Counted from the stretch's first letter, positions 9,853-22,996 are shown. The stretch: 64,000 nucleotides of DNA from Limonium bicolor (GCA_023374045.1 CM041780.1:168016085-168080084), one strand, 5' to 3'. Translations and numbers: made by a program. Notes: a model not told the origin generated them from the sequence alone.

Positions 9853-11156
9853 AAGGCAAAATAAATACAAGTGTATCGGTCTGATGATCAGACTCCCGAG
9901 CATAGAACCTAACATCCATACATAAACATAACCAACAATACCGAGTATTTAATTTACATAACAACAACCAACTGTAATCATCCACCACTGTCATCAACAG
10001 TACCAAAATGTAACGCCTCGGGAGCACAGGCGCATCCCGGGCTCCATATCCAAAAACATCCAAAAGTAAATTAACGACCTAGGATCTAGAGCCACTCCGC
10101 TTCCTCGATCCTCATCCTGTAAATAAACAGAGCCCTCAAAGGGGGTCAGCAACCTTTGCTGGTATGGTTAACGCGCAGCCCATCGGCTACCGGGATACGC
10201 GCAACCAATTGTCATGATAACATGGCATTCATTTTAAACATCCAACATATATATACCATAGCATAGCAAGGGAAATTGCATAGCACAACAACAATACACA
10301 ACACCATAAAATCGGTTCACACAAGGAACCTACCACCATAGTTAGTCCACATAGTGAGCCTAGAGATTATTACCAATCTCATGCTAAGCTCGTTATCAAC
10401 CTCGTTACCGTCCAGTTATATCGAACGGTTAACTTAAACCCAAGGTGTGTCGGATATAGTAATCCCAAGCACACCGAAAACAACATTCGTATGCCCCTGT
10501 GGCCCGACGTGAGTCAGTAACTAGCTTTGGATAAGCTAAGGGAAGGTTGAAACCAAATTGGAATACAACCTATACATACACCAAGAGAGTCGAACCGGAT
10601 AAATATCGACTCCCATCCATCACACGCGTGGCCGGAACATGACCGGACTCCTCACTTCCCCGGTTAGCACTTGTTAGTGATCATACAGTTAAACTTGTTA
10701 AGTCACACACAAACAAGTGTTCAGGTCTTGTTAGACACACCAAGGAAAGGAGTCACAATAACACAGCATCATAATATACAACAACTGTAAACTCTTTTCA
10801 TGCATTAATCTTATAAGGTCGTTAACACTCAGAAAAGCAAACAACACCCAAGCCGGTGTAAACCGGTAGACAACAGACTGCAAGAAAACCATACCTTGGT
10901 CCTTGCCTCGATTGATTTCCACCTTGAGAGAATCTTAAACACATTTAGTAACGTCGGTTAATTACCGTCCTTGACTTATAATTATCTAATTACTTTACAT
11001 AACTGCATCACATACTTTCACATTTAAACTACACTTGTTCACCCTCATAATGGTCATTATTAGTCATCAAACACCTCCTAACAATCATATATTATCTCTA
11101 CCATTCACCTCCCCACCTTGGAAAGGCCTTAAAACACTCTCTGGGACATTATTGGG

Positions 11157-11340
11157 GTGGTCCGGGTTTGTGTCCGAGTTTACAAACCCGGACCACTTCA
11201 TCGCAAAACTCTCTGCCCTCTTTTTCACCTGGTCCGGGTTTGTATCCGAGTTTACAAACCCGGACCACATACAGAATTCACTCTCTGGAATGATTTTGGG
11301 GTGGTCCGGGTTTAGGTTCTTGGTTTCAAACCCGGACCAC
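11157..11340. repeat. Three GC-rich hairpins inside the solo LTR
   Basis: Inverted repeats of the form GTGGTCCGGGTTTG...CAAACCCGGACCAC lie at 11157-11196, 11230-11267 and 11301-11340, spaced about 72 bp apart. A CTCTCTG(c/g) word sits near each. They stand out against AT-rich surroundings. Confidence 0.9.
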
Positions 11341-13489
11341 TCCAGTATTAGTCCAGAACATCAATTTTTCAAGTCTTGTTGCCTTAGTTCCTCACCTCCA
11401 TTAAATGTATAAACTTCCCTAATGTTCCTAGGTATATTCTAATGTCTAAATATCATCTTAAACACTCCTAGTTTTATGTTTTACTTGTTACTCATTTTTC
11501 CCTCATAAACTCACTAACACTTATAACATTCTACATTAGGTTTCTAAATGGTATTTCTTACCTATGAAAACTACTATCCCAAAATGATTTCTCCTCATCT
11601 TAACAACATCTCTTAAGCATCATTTCATACCAACCTAAACCCTAGTTGATGTCTCAGTCCTTTTGTTTACCTAGAACACCTTAAGACCTAGTTTCTTCTC
11701 TTGTAAACACTTAGTCATTTTCTAACATTTCTAGTTCACTAAACCTTGTATAAACACTTAGAACTTCTTGCACATTTCCTAAATTTTGACATGGGTTCTC
11801 CTAGAACATTACTAAACCAAAACACATCGTTTTTCCTCATTAATCACACAAGAACACCTAAGATCACAAAGAACATTCTCACACACAAAACTCCACTCAC
11901 ATTACACTACATTATAATATAATGCATAATTTAAATTGCTTGGCACTTAGGCCCTTAAAATGCATGGCTCTTAGGCCCTTAAAGTGCTTAAATCATAAAC
12001 ACTGAATTTCCACAATATATATGCCTTTGACCTGCAAATACATACAACAACATATATGTTCTTTTACTAGTCTCTTTGAGAACATTTCACTAGGTCATTC
12101 ACCATTTGCTCTTTAGGTAGTTTTAACAAGCATTACAAGCTTATTTCTCCTAAGGCATTAAACAACATTAAGTTAGTATATTTACCTCTTTTCCAAACAA
12201 ACTTCTTTCTTGTTTCCTTATAAAACGGTGAGGTATTTGATTCCTTGTCAAGTTCTAAACATTATACAAACAACATAATGAGTATTCAAGCTTTAAGCTT
12301 CCTCTCATTGTAAACCCTAATTTTACATTGTTTCAAAAACATTAATGTAGTTGTTTTACCTTGATCTTTGAAGAGAGTTTGAATAACTATGAAGAGAGGA
12401 CTCCACCTAGTCCATGAAAGGTTGGAATGAAGCTAGAACAAAGTCACACAAAGAGCTCCATCAATATGTATTTTCGGTCAAGGTATAAACATGGAGGAAA
12501 CTTGATTTTTCTTTGAGATTCCTTACCTAGAAGCAAAGAAGATCAATAATATGTAGAAAGACAAGCTCAAGCTCCTTCAATGGTGGAACTCCATGGCACC
12601 GAAATGGGGCTCTTGAAGTTTTGAGAAGATAGAAATGAAGAGCTTGATGAGAGGAAGAGATTGGTGGTCTTAGAATTTGATTTGGTTAAGTGAGCAAGAT
12701 TTAACAAGAGGTCAAAGATGGAGATGGTGATATGTACTATTGCAAACCGTGAGAGAATGAAGAAGAGAGGTTGAAGATGGTGTTTGGAACCGTGGGAAAT
12801 GAAGGAAGGAAAAGAGAGAATGAGATAAGATTGCTTTTAAGAAGATATTTGTTCTTATAAAGTAAAAAGTAGTTATATTAGTCATCTTTATTTGTTTAAC
12901 AAAATAACAAGTGAGTGGTGAGTCACCACACTTAAGAAAACCGGCCCCCTTAATTAATATGAGGGTACTATAGTCTTTGTTTGTCAATTTAATTACTTAT
13001 AACAACATATGTTATAAACTAGCTTATAAAAAGCACTATTCATAAAAACAAGGCACATAGAAGTGAAATTTTTGATTTCCTATTGATATAGCCACCCAAA
13101 TGTGATACTATATAGTATACATATATATTTAAGAGTAATGATGGACATTTAGCCACTCAAAACTCATTTACAAGACAATTTTTCAAAAATGTGCTTTAAG
13201 ACTTCTTAAAGCACATTTTGTGTTTTAACTTGTTTTCAAGCTTGGTTTTCTTTGGTAATTGATTTAATATGTTCATTAACATATAAATAAGGTCTTGGTA
13301 AGTTCATTAGGTCTTACCCAAGCTTATTCCAAGCTTAGAGCACATTTTAGCCCTTATTGACCTTAAGGTATTTAATTGTGTTCTTTATGGTTTAAATTGT
13401 TTATCGATGTTTCTAAGACTCTTTTTAGTCTTAAATAATCATGTTTTAATGTTTAACCAACATACCAAGGTTTGGGGTATTTCAAGTTC

Positions 13490-14057
13490 CAGGCATGGTA
13501 CAGATAAAGCTAAAGAAGGGGAAAGCTTGTAATTGACCAAGACGAAGGAAACCCCAAGAACTGGATTAATTTCCAAATACAGCATTTGTGACCTCTATCT
13601 TTCAGCTCATCCATGTACGATTCGTGAACCTGAAGAAAAAAAATGAATCGTGCGAACCTACCATCATACATTGACAAAAAGTAGGCATTAATCTTCAATT
13701 AACAGTATCAATGATGTGAATGAACGAGGTCTAAGCTGATTTTCTCCCATGGGGTAGCTCGCCTAGTATCTTTCCTCTTTTTCCTCATAACTTTTTTAGT
13801 TTCATTAATGTTCATTAATGCATACAATCGTGAATCTCTCTCAACAGAGTTTCCTAAAGCTCACTTTGTCCATCAAACATCACATATCTCTAGCTATTTT
13901 TTCCACATCATCTGCCTCTGACTCATTATTCTCGCCCATCTGCTCCGACCGGTAGCCCCCCTCCCCCCTTCAATTGTGCCATCTAGCCACCCTCTAAGGT
14001 GATCCAACTCCGGCCGGCCACCTCCCTTGTGCTACCCCCTTGATCCAAGCCCATCCT
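13490..14057. other. Spacer between solo LTR and LINE relic
   Basis: No gene recognised. A 62-codon minus frame at 13510-13698 has no known motif. From about 13900 the sequence becomes C-rich, probably the 5' leader of the LINE fragment. Confidence 0.4.
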
Positions 14058-14247
14058 ATGGGATCTCCCACCCGTCGCTCAGCGAAGGAGCTCACCTGTC
14101 AGTGCGAGGAGATTTCACTCACGAAAGAAGAGGACTCGCCTATCTCCATTGATGGCCTGATATACAACGACTTGGTCCTGTCTTTCGACTGGTTCTTGTT
14201 AGGAAAGTTAGTCACCACTCGTGGAGTCAACATTCGAGCGATGGAGG

Positions 14248-15727
14248 TGATAAGTGGTGAAATAATGTAATTATAAGGTCTTTGTTTACCTTTATTTCAT
14301 GCAACTATTGACCTATTTCACCACTTTATAGAGCATTTCGATAATATAGGTGAACTTATACCATTTTGTTTATAACATAGGTAAAAGCTCATTCGAGCAA
14401 TGATTTTTAAAGATTCTCAAAGCTTTGTGGTCAAGCTTTATCGTCATGAGAAGTGTGTCAAAGACAATGGGTCAAATGGGACGATTTCGGTGCAGAAAAA
14501 ACGTTTCTGGTGAAGACCTACCCTGAGGACCGCCCCTGAAGGGGCAGACGAAAGCTGAAATCCTTCTCTGGTTCGGACCGCCCCAGGCAGACCGCCCCAG
14601 TGGGACGGTTGAGGTTGAATTCGACACACAAATTTGTCTCTGGTCCAGACCGCCCCAGAAGGACCGCCCATGTGGGGCGGTCGGGTTGATCCCAGCACGT
14701 GGATTTCTTTCTGCTAAGGACCGCCCCAGGCTGACTGCCCCTGTGGGGCAGTCGGGTTGATTCCAGCACACAGATTTCTTTCTGCTATGGACCGCCCCAG
14801 GCCGATCGCCCTTGTGGGGCAGTCCGAACGGGATTTTTTCCCAGAAACTGTTTTAAAAATGGAAAAAAGACACTCTCACTCATACTTTCCATTCCACACT
14901 TCCACACTTCCACACATACAAAAATAGAGAGAGAAAACGCCAAAGAAGAGAAAGAAGATGAAGAAGAGAAGAAGGAAGCTCCATCAATGGCTTCTTCTTA
15001 CTCTTTTCTAGTTTTTCTCTTTTCTATGCTTGAGTAGAACTCTATAGTGATTTGGGATGGGTTTTTGACCCCAAACCCTGGAATGTGCTTGTGAATCTTG
15101 ATTATGCCTTAATATAGTGGTTTATCTCTTAATTATCATTCAATGCTCTTAAATTGATCTCTTGAGTGCATTCTTGGTGAACCCTTGCTACAATTTGGTT
15201 TTGAGCTAGGGTTTGTGACCAAATTAAGAGAAAACCCTTGATTTACACCCCTAGGGTTAGTGGGTATAATTTGGGGCTTTTATCTAGAACTTGCTTAATG
15301 CTACTTAGTGAGTTTAACCCTGATTGGTTTTGAAGGTTAAAATTAACTAAGTAAGACTTAGCCCACCTTTGGTTCAGAGGGTTGTTATTCTTGTTCTAAA
15401 AAGACAACTATGGCATAAGAAGAATTGCTAGCATATTTAGGTAGTTTGGGTGATTGCCAAATTCCCAAAGTACTCCTTCATCCAATCCGTTAAACTATCA
15501 TCTCTAGTTTAGTTGTTGTTCTTTCAATTAACAAATCAACATAATCAAGCTTGCCACCGACTAATCCCCCATTTATTTTTCTTTCATTTCATATACTAAT
15601 TACCGAGACTAGGAAAGTAGGATCAATTTCCTTGTGGATACGACACTTGTTGTACTACATCGATTAGGTGCACTTGCCTCTTCTTTGCATTTATTTATAT
15701 ACTTTGTAATATAGTTTTTACACAATA
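14248..15727 (+). mobile_element. Solo LTR, 1.48 kb, inserted in the LINE ORF1
   Basis: Target duplication GGAGG lies at 14243-14247 and 15728-15732. Removing the insert and one TSD copy restores a continuous DUF4283 frame, which fixes both borders exactly. The LTR begins TGATAAGTGG and ends ACACAATA (a TG...TA pair rather than TG...CA). Near the 3' end it has GGATACGACACTTGTTG..TACATCGATTAGG..GTGCACTTGCC, a layout common in plant Ty3/gypsy LTR ends. A pyrimidine/purine-rich leader and five GC-rich hairpin units lie inside. No internal region or second LTR is present. Confidence 0.85.
14512..14835. repeat. Five tandem GC-rich hairpin units
   Basis: Units of about 75-85 bp, each with GGACCGCCCC(A/T)... 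and a complementary GGGGC(G/A)GTC, ending in GGTTGATTCCAGCAC-like sequence. They are GC-rich inside an AT-rich LTR. The apparent proline/glycine/arginine minus-strand frames here are a by-product of the repeat. Confidence 0.85.
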
Positions 15728-16678
15728 GGAGGCTACCCTATCCAAGGTCTGTCTACTCCAAGGGCACTTGAAGATTAAGAAGGTCGCCACTCATATATTC
15801 TTGATGGAGCATGCAATCCTCGATCGTGGTCCGTGGTCTTTCGATGGAGCACTCCTAATTCTCCAACGATTCGATAAGAAGAGAGACCCCTCGGATCATG
15901 TCTTCTTGAAGCTCCCCATCTGGGTTAGAATCCATGATGCCCCCTCGTCCTGCACAACAAAGACGATGCTTGTCGTTTCGGCACTTTTTTGGAGTCTGAG
16001 GATGAAGGTGCGCTCGCTATGGTGGAGACTACCTGCATTTCAAGGTCACGATCTCGGTTAATAAGTCGGTGCTTCGTTGCTTGAAAATCATTCTTGGAGG
16101 TGTGGAATCTACCTTACGCGTTACCTATGAGAGGCTCTCGCCTATTTGCTTTAGATGCTGCCAGTTCACCCACTTCACCAAGGATTGCCCAAGTCAGCAA
16201 ATTATTCTCTCTGACATCAACCCCTATGGTCCATGGCTACGGGCTTTGGGACTTCATATTGGACAACTGGCAGGCCTCGACGATAACTCAGACACTTGGA
16301 AGATAGTTTGCGGTCTCTCGAGTAAGCCACCGACAACCCTTACGGATCCTCATTTGTCTAAGGATGGTAGTCCTTCTGGAACCAGCCCCTACAGATGTTT
16401 CATCCCTTCAAAGCTCGGAGGATGCCATTACCCCTACCCTGATCATTGACTCAACTTTGGACATGCCAGGCTCGTCTAAGAGCTCTCCAAATAGACCCGA
16501 CAAAGGAAAGGGATCGGCTAGCCTTTTGGACTTGCCACGCTCGTCCATGAGCTTCCTAGACGGCTTCGATAAAGGGAAGAGACCGGCTATCCCTTTAATC
16601 CCTTCAAACATTAATAAACACAACTATGATAGGGTTCTCAGGAGTATAGAGACACATGGAGTAGTCACCACCCCCTAA

Positions 16679-17430
16679 AGCTGTCAACAGTCCATAAGTA
16701 AGGAAAAACTTCAATGCCCAAGGACCCGTCCATTGTCATCAACCTTATGTAGCCTGCTGCGAACACGGAGGCAGTCTCTGGCAGCCTAGGGACTTCCCAA
16801 GCAAATGATTGGTGGAGCCCACAGTCATCAAGTACAGCAGGGAGTTTTGATGGCTATGTGGGTAGACTGGTTTCGCTTCTCTACATGCCTTATAATGAGA
16901 GAAAAGCCTCACCCATCTCAGGAACTTTATGTTATTAAGCTTTCATTTTGTTTTAGTCCCTTTCTAACTATGCTTATGTGGGTATCTAGTAATCCTCTCA
17001 ATCTTTGGAAGTTTATGTCAACCAACCTACCAAAAACAACGGAAGGAATCAGTTATGGGATCCCCCGTTTTTCCTGGTGGTGCCTTTCCCGACACTATTA
17101 TCCCCTTTTGCAATCATCTCAAAAGAATGCTTCCACTGGCTTTTGGATAGGCGTCGTCCTATCAGATAATACCGACCTCAGTTGCCTCCTCGGATTAGCC
17201 GAAGAGCCCCTTGTCTCGGCTATGGTCCGGGAGACCCACTACGAATTCCCTTACACTCTGTTGCATTATGATAGGATGGTCACCTTAAAGTACCCCCAGT
17301 ATGAGTTTTTTTGATGTTTCTTCTCATATTGCCTTTAATTATCTTTGCTTCTTCCTTGTCTACTAGATTATGACATCTTAGGCTTATAATGACTTATCCT
17401 TAATCAAATATCTTGTTATAAAAAAAAAGC
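16679..17430 (+). other. LINE 3' portion with short poly-A end
   Basis: Follows the ORF1 relic. An open frame at 16805-17314 has no recognisable domain. The stretch ends in TTGTTATAAAAAAAAAGC (poly-A about 17420-17428), which looks like the 3' end of the LINE. No matching target-site duplication was established. Confidence 0.45.
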
Positions 17431-18604
17431 AATGTGACACATCGAAGAGAAACTACTTTTCCGAAAGCAGATAAATCAACTGAACATTAGTTGTTCCTTT
17501 TTTTACATGTCTTAATATATTATTAAGAAGAAAGTATGACCAACGTGAAACTCATGGCGCGATCCATGTAGGATCCACCTCTTTGGCTTTTTTTGACATT
17601 ACTCTTTTTAGATGTTTTACAACATATTCCGGTAGTTATTTTGTACTTGCTATTTTGTAGCATAATCTGATGGTTGCTTTGTACCAGGACATTTGTAGTT
17701 GTTTTGAAAACTGTTGTTTGACAGTGTGCCATTTTTATAGCATAAGTTAGTTAAGTTAGTTACATGCAGTGCATTTAGCGTTTTCTGTACTAAAATTATA
17801 AATATTAATTTGTAGTTCACAACAATATTTTGTTAAAAAATACAAGAAAATTTCACCAAATACCACTGAGTTTTTGCTCAATTCATGATATACCACTATG
17901 TTTTTACAATTACACATTGTTGGTACGGTAAAATTAACCATACCTTGACCATATTATCTAAGATGCTAATCACATTTCCCTCCTATGATCACATGTACCC
18001 GGTGTAAACACCAAAAATCCTCACCCTCTATATTAAAAACAAGAAAACAAAAATAAGCAGGTCCCTAAAAATAAGAAGGTCGTCCCTATTTTCGATCAAA
18101 AGAAATTTCTTTTTCCTGAATCTTTAAATCTCACCTCCCTTGCGAAAAGGAGCACGAACCCGGTTTTATTGTAATATATTTTACCTTACTCTGTGTTATA
18201 TACTTATCTCTTAAACTACGTTGTTACTTTTGTTTTAGGCCGTTCCACGGTTTTTATTAATACCTCTTATTATTTTATGTACATTGTTTTGTTTTCCATC
18301 CTTATTTTCATACTACACTCGTGTATTTTTTATCTACTTCGTTTTTATCCGTCTATTTTCATTTATCTCATTTACCATTATTTTTGATCTCATTGTATCC
18401 TATTTTGTTGTTTATTTATTTATCAATTTAGTTGTCTTTCATTTTACGTTATCACTCTTTAACTTTATCCTATATATTGTTACTTTTAATTATCTTTTAG
18501 CACTTACTCTGTATTTTTAGTATCATTATTTTTATTATTACCTCTATCATTTTATGCCCTGAATTATTATTATTGTTTATTACTTTATTATCGTTGTTAT
18601 TAGT
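17431..18604. other. AT-rich host DNA left of the large retrotransposon
   Basis: No gene recognised. The region 18190-18600 is T-rich with ATTATT/TATTATT runs. The same T-rich character continues at 32516 onward, confirming that the 13.9 kb element inserted into one AT-rich tract. Confidence 0.6.
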
Positions 18605-20777
18605 ATTATTGAAATACCCCGAACTTAAAAATGGTGATTAAACTATTTTTTATATCGTATTTAAGGGCCTAACAGTGCCTAAGTAATTTTGGTAAAGAAA
18701 ATAAATCCAAAAGAAATGAGAAAACGCTTAGAAAGCGGAAAACGCTAAAATAAGCGTTAAATAACCATAAGAGGTACGAGACCTCAGTTAGCGTATTACG
18801 TGATTCATAGGGCTTAATAAGACCCAAATAATATATGGGAATAACTCCCAAAGAAAACAGATCCAAATAAAGTATTAAAACGCCAATAGAGCTTTAGCGC
18901 ACGTTTTTCGAGAAAACTCGAAAACGTGATTTTAAGTGGTCAAACGAAACCATAAAAATTATAAATCATTAAATAAAAATTATTAAGCATTTATGGAAGC
19001 TTAATAACCAATAAAAATAATCAAACGAGAAAATTCCGGAAAACGGGCCGGTTAGTGAATAGTACCTAAACCGGGTACAATAACGAGCGTTTTCTGTAAA
19101 AGACAAAAAACTGCTCCAGCTTAACAGTATAAGGTGGGCCGGTTTTATAGGGTATTAATATCCTCTCTCACACTCAATTAAATATTACTCTCTCTCACAC
19201 ACTAGAAGACAAGAAAACTAAAAGCAAAAAGTAAAAAGCACACTTCCTCTCCTCTCTCTCTCTTATTCTCTTAATTTTCTATTCTCTCTCCAATTCCTTC
19301 CCCCTCTCACGATGGAAGCTCCCTCTCTGCAGCACACTCCTCTCTTCTTCTCTTGCTGGACGATTTTGAAGCCCTCTCATGGCTTCCATGGCAACTCCAT
19401 CTTCTACCTCATGCTCTAGCTTCATTTGAGCTCCAAATGTAAAATAAAATACATATTTGAACTCCCCTCTTCAAGCTCTACATTTCTATCTTTTCAAAAT
19501 CCGAAAATGAGCAACTTCATCTCCATGGGTTTTGAGCATTTGAAGAATAAAGGACACCATTTCGAAGCATGGAGTCTCCTCTTCCTCCTTAGGTAAAAAG
19601 TTTCAAGAAAAATCCATTTTTCCTTCATTCTCCATAGTGGCCGATTTTTGCCCTCCTTGTAATGCCTTGTTTCTTCTTTGTTTGAGCTTGGTTCAACTCT
19701 CCAATGGTGGAGGAACTCTCCTTTGTATTCAAGGCTTAAAACCTCTCTTAAAGCTCCAAGGTAAAAACCTAACTAATGGTGATTTAAACCCTTCATTGAA
19801 TTAGTGGTGTTTTAAAGATTAGAAGTCTAATTATATTCTCCTTATGTAATTTGGGTGTTGGGATGGAGTTTGGAAACTCCATCCCCCACATGGCCGATTT
19901 TGCAAGAAAAGAGAAGGAGAAGAAGTGGAAAAGAAATGAGAAAATAAGCAAGGTAAGAGCTCTTCCTTAATGCAAAATTTTAATGCATTAGGATAATGGG
20001 AATGGGTGAACCAATTTAAAGAAACCAAATAATGTAGTAGAATTGTAATTGTGAAAGTTGGGTATTTGTGAACAAGTATGTGGATTGTAGGCCTTAGAGC
20101 CAAGGAATTGTGTATGTGTATTGATGTTGTTTTGAGGAATTAATGATGTATTAAGATTGCTTGTATTGCTGGTAGGACCCTTGTATGGGTGTGGCTAGAA
20201 TAGGAATGATTTTGGTGATATGGGTATGTGTGGATAAGTGAGAATTATAGGTGAACTATGGCAAAATTTTGGTAGGAATATGTACATTTGGGATGACTTG
20301 GTGAATGGGAGAACCAAGGTATGTATTGGGGATAATGGAGATGTTTAATGACCATGGAGTAGTTTGTGTAGTAAAGAAGGAGAGGGTATAAAATCTGTAG
20401 CAAGAAGTGTAGTAAACATTGTAGAAACTGAGAAAAACTAGTGTGCAAGATTTGTAAAAATAATGTTGGACTTGGGTATAGGTATTGTAGTTGCTTGGGA
20501 ATGAATTGGAATGGTAAAATGAAGTTGGGACAAGATGCAAAATGCAAAGAGGAGTGGAGGAATGCACAAGTGTGCAAAGTATGAAAATGAGAATGGAAAT
20601 TTGTAGAAATTGAGCAAGAAGTTGAGTAGGCATTGAACCATGGATTTAAGGTGTTTTAGTGAGTGTTTAAGTGTGTTTAAATATGTACTAAACATGTGGA
20701 AAGATTATGGAATGATTGGAGGTGGATTAAGGGTTGATTAGGGGTTGAAAAATCATCCTAGTAGCAGTTTTTAGCAG

Positions 20778-20958
20778 GGTCCGGGACCTAGGTTATGTAC
20801 CAAGTCCCGGACCGCACCTGAAATTAATTCGAGACTCACCTAGGCACCTGGTCCGGGACTTAAGGGGAGGACAAGGTCCCGGACCACCCCTAATAAAATG
20901 GCCGTAAGTTAGTTAAGGTATTGGTCCGGGACTTAAGCTATGGACCATGTCCCGGACC
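20778..20958. repeat. Three GGTCCGGGAC hairpins in the 5' LTR
   Basis: Inverted repeats GGTCCGGGAC...GTCCCGGACC at 20778-20813, 20850-20885 and 20923-20958, each with a ~16-nt loop. The last is followed by CACCCCCAGAATTC and CAGAGAGTGTTTT, matching the context of the hairpins in the 9741-13484 LTR. The same three occur in the 3' LTR at 30301-30336, 30373-30408 and 30446-30481. Confidence 0.9.
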
Positions 20959-22076
20959 ACCCCCAGAATTCAGCAGAGAGTGTTTTTAAGGGTTTTAAAC
21001 ATGGGGGATTGATTGGTAATGGTTTTAGAAGTTGTTAAGGCCTTGTTTGGTGATGTTTAAAGGTCCTAAGAAGAGTAAACAAGTGTAGGAAATGAAAGGA
21101 AGTAAGGACATAGTTTGACATGAGTGAAACCAAGTATACCGGGATAACGGGGTAAGTACGGGAGTAGTAATTACTTGTGTATTGTATGAACCTAGTATTA
21201 ATAACAATGTTGGAAACATTATCAGTGGACCAAGTGTGAACCAAGGAACAAGGAACACACGGTAAAGCTAACCCCGGTGAAAGGTATGATTTTCTCATGC
21301 CCCGTATGCTAACCGAGTTACGTTGATTTGTGTGCTGTATGCCGGCTAATCAAGACTAAAGCATGAAAACGGTTTATTGCCTTTCGTTGTATGTCTTGTT
21401 GTATGTTGTATGAGCTAACCTTTCTTGATTGATTGTGTGGCCTCACTTAGTGCGTAGACCGACTCATAGATGAGTCTCCTTGTGTAGTGACTCGTAGTAA
21501 GAGTCATGGAGTGAACTAACGGGAATGTAGAAACACACTAAACTAACGAACCAACGAACGTTGACGCAAACCAATGAACTCACTAGAATGTGAGAGAGTG
21601 TACGGGAGTAGTAACCTCCCGATAACAGTAGGAAACTGAAATGAATAATCCACAAACAACAAGTAGTGGAAGTACATAAGTAACCTCAATTAGAGGAATC
21701 AATGTTGGTGCAAGTCATGAACCTTGAGAGTAGTAAAGAATGACGAGGGATCCCAAAGCCCTTAGCATATAGTCGACCCACTATGAGAGGACCCGACTGA
21801 TGTAAGTAATGTCCCGAACATGAGAGTATTCGATACGTCGGGGAAACCCTTAAACCTGAGAATACTAGACGGTAGTAATTCCCTAAGCTAGTGGAGGTTA
21901 TCAAGAGAGATACTTCTAGGCTAATCCATGAGATTGTAAGATACTCCATGAGAGGAGTGTTGGGAATTTGAGTAGTCCGGTAGAAATTGACAATTGTGTA
22001 TTTGAGGAGCTAAGTGTATAGCCTTCGAATTGTAGGCCCGGTGGCGAGTCTTGTGTATGACTCTGCCCAGAGACCA

Positions 22077-22335
22077 AAGTAATGAGTATTGAGTATTGCG
22101 TAAGTATGAGTATGTAACGAGTACCGAGTATTGAGTAGGTATGAGTATGTAACGAGTACCGAGTATTGAGTAAGTATGAGTAAGTACAGAACAATGAGTA
22201 GTGAGTATGCACAAGTATAGTAACGAGTATGGAGTAAGGAACGTGTATGAGTAAGGGTATGAGCATGGAGTGATGAGTATGTAAGAGTAAGGAGATGAGT
22301 AACAAGTAAGGAGTAGGTACGAGTAGAATAACGTA
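22077..22335. repeat. GAGTA-rich degenerate array in the LTR
   Basis: Repeats of GAGTATTGAGTA(a/g)GTATGAGTATGTAACGAGTACC-type units (shown as a pattern, about 30-35 nt). The copy in the 3' LTR is at about 31605-31855, and short GTAAGTATGA runs recur before the polypurine tract at 27675-27725. Confidence 0.8.
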
Positions 22336-22879
22336 AATCGTACAACCACGAAGTAGTAGTGAGTAAGTAACTAATACGAACGGTCGACGATCGAATTATC
22401 TTCCTTAGTAGATATTGCACCTTGTATGTGTATGTAAGTATTGTTGAATGTATAGTGTATAATTGTATGTATGTATGCATGTAAAATGAACTCCATGTAT
22501 ATCCGACCCAAAGTAGTCGGCGTACCGCGGTTAGCACGCGGTATATGCGAATTTCATGCACAGCGTAAGCTGACCCCCTCGGGGGACCGTTTTTAGTGTG
22601 CAGGTACTCGAAGCTGACCACCGTTCGAGAGAGTAGGACGGGGACTGCTATGTAAGCATGGGTAGTCGTATGAAAGGGATTGTACTTGTAATGTATTGGG
22701 AAATTTGGAAGCCCAAACTGTATTGGTGATTTAAGGATTTTAGTATACTCGGTATAGTAATGTATTGGAGTTGTAATTGTATTACGGTTGAGTATGCAAG
22801 GAAAAGTATTGTAGTGTGTAGAGTACTCGGTATGTTCATATTCATCAGACCGATAGTATGTAGGATTGTAACTCGCCTT

Positions 22880-22901
22880 GTTAGTCACGTGGGTGTCTAA
22901 C
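22880..22901 (+). other. LTR 3'-end stem-loop (family B, 5' LTR copy)
   Basis: GTTAGTCAC and GTGTCTAAC flank the loop GTGG, giving 8 of 9 pairs; one base (22896) breaks a pair. The 3' LTR copy at 32404-32425 is perfect (GTGACTAAC). It ends 90 nt from the LTR edge, as in the 9741-13484 LTR. Confidence 0.8.
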
Positions 22902-22996
22902 GGCATTGTACACCCGCCGTTGAGTATGTAATGTCCGCTGCGAAGGTAAGTATTGTACAGTAATGACGGTATTAGCAGTAGGGGTGTTACAAAAAG

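Larger units (their letters stand above)
9741..13484 (-). mobile_element. Solo LTR, Ty3/gypsy-type, 3.7 kb
   Basis: The + strand begins TGTAACACCCC and ends GGGGTATTTCA, so in sense orientation (minus) the LTR runs TGAAATACCCC...GGGGTGTTACA. The 5-bp target duplication AGTTC lies at 9736-9740 and 13485-13489, with no second LTR, primer site or coding region, hence a solo LTR from LTR-LTR recombination. The termini and several internal blocks resemble the LTRs of the large element at 18610-32515. It contains a cluster of GGTCCGGG hairpins (11157-11340) and a 9-bp stem-loop near its 3' end (9831-9852). Small open frames inside are not supported as genes. Confidence 0.9.
14058..16678 (+). pseudogene. 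L1-type LINE ORF1 relic (DUF4283 plus zinc knuckle), split by a solo LTR
   Basis: The left part (14058-14247) encodes the start of a DUF4283 domain (LLGKLVTTRGVNIRAME). The reading frame resumes exactly at 15733 after the inserted LTR and its target duplication, continuing ATLSKV and then HAILDRGPWSFDGALLILQR, typical of DUF4283. A frameshift near 15970-16070 follows. Then CFRCCQFTHFTKDC (Cx2Cx4Hx4C zinc knuckle, about 16147-16190) and a YGPWLRA motif identify ORF1 of plant L1 LINEs, a nucleic-acid-binding protein of the retrotransposition particle. A further open frame runs to 16678. No endonuclease or reverse transcriptase follows, so the LINE is internally deleted as well as interrupted. 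Confidence 0.85.
18610..22991 (+). repeat. 5' LTR of the LARD-like element
   Basis: 4382 bp. Near 19150-19330 it has CT-rich and TCTCTCACAC-rich sequence likely to surround the transcription start. GC-rich hairpins lie at 20778-20958, a GAGTA-rich array at 22077-22335, and the 3' stem-loop at 22880-22901. Open frames within (for example 19831-20103 and 22010-22906, minus) are repeat-derived and unsupported. Confidence 0.93.

Noticed and set aside
14444..14771. Overlapping Gly/Arg/Pro-rich minus-strand frames.
   Set aside because: Three frames of the same GC-rich hairpin repeat in an LTR.
22010..22906. 298-codon minus-strand open frame rich in Thr/Tyr/Ser/Leu (and similar frames at 21916-22349 and 31441-31874).
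   Set aside because: It is the reverse reading of the GAGTA-rich LTR array; the equivalent in the other LTR is broken into smaller frames and it has no domain.
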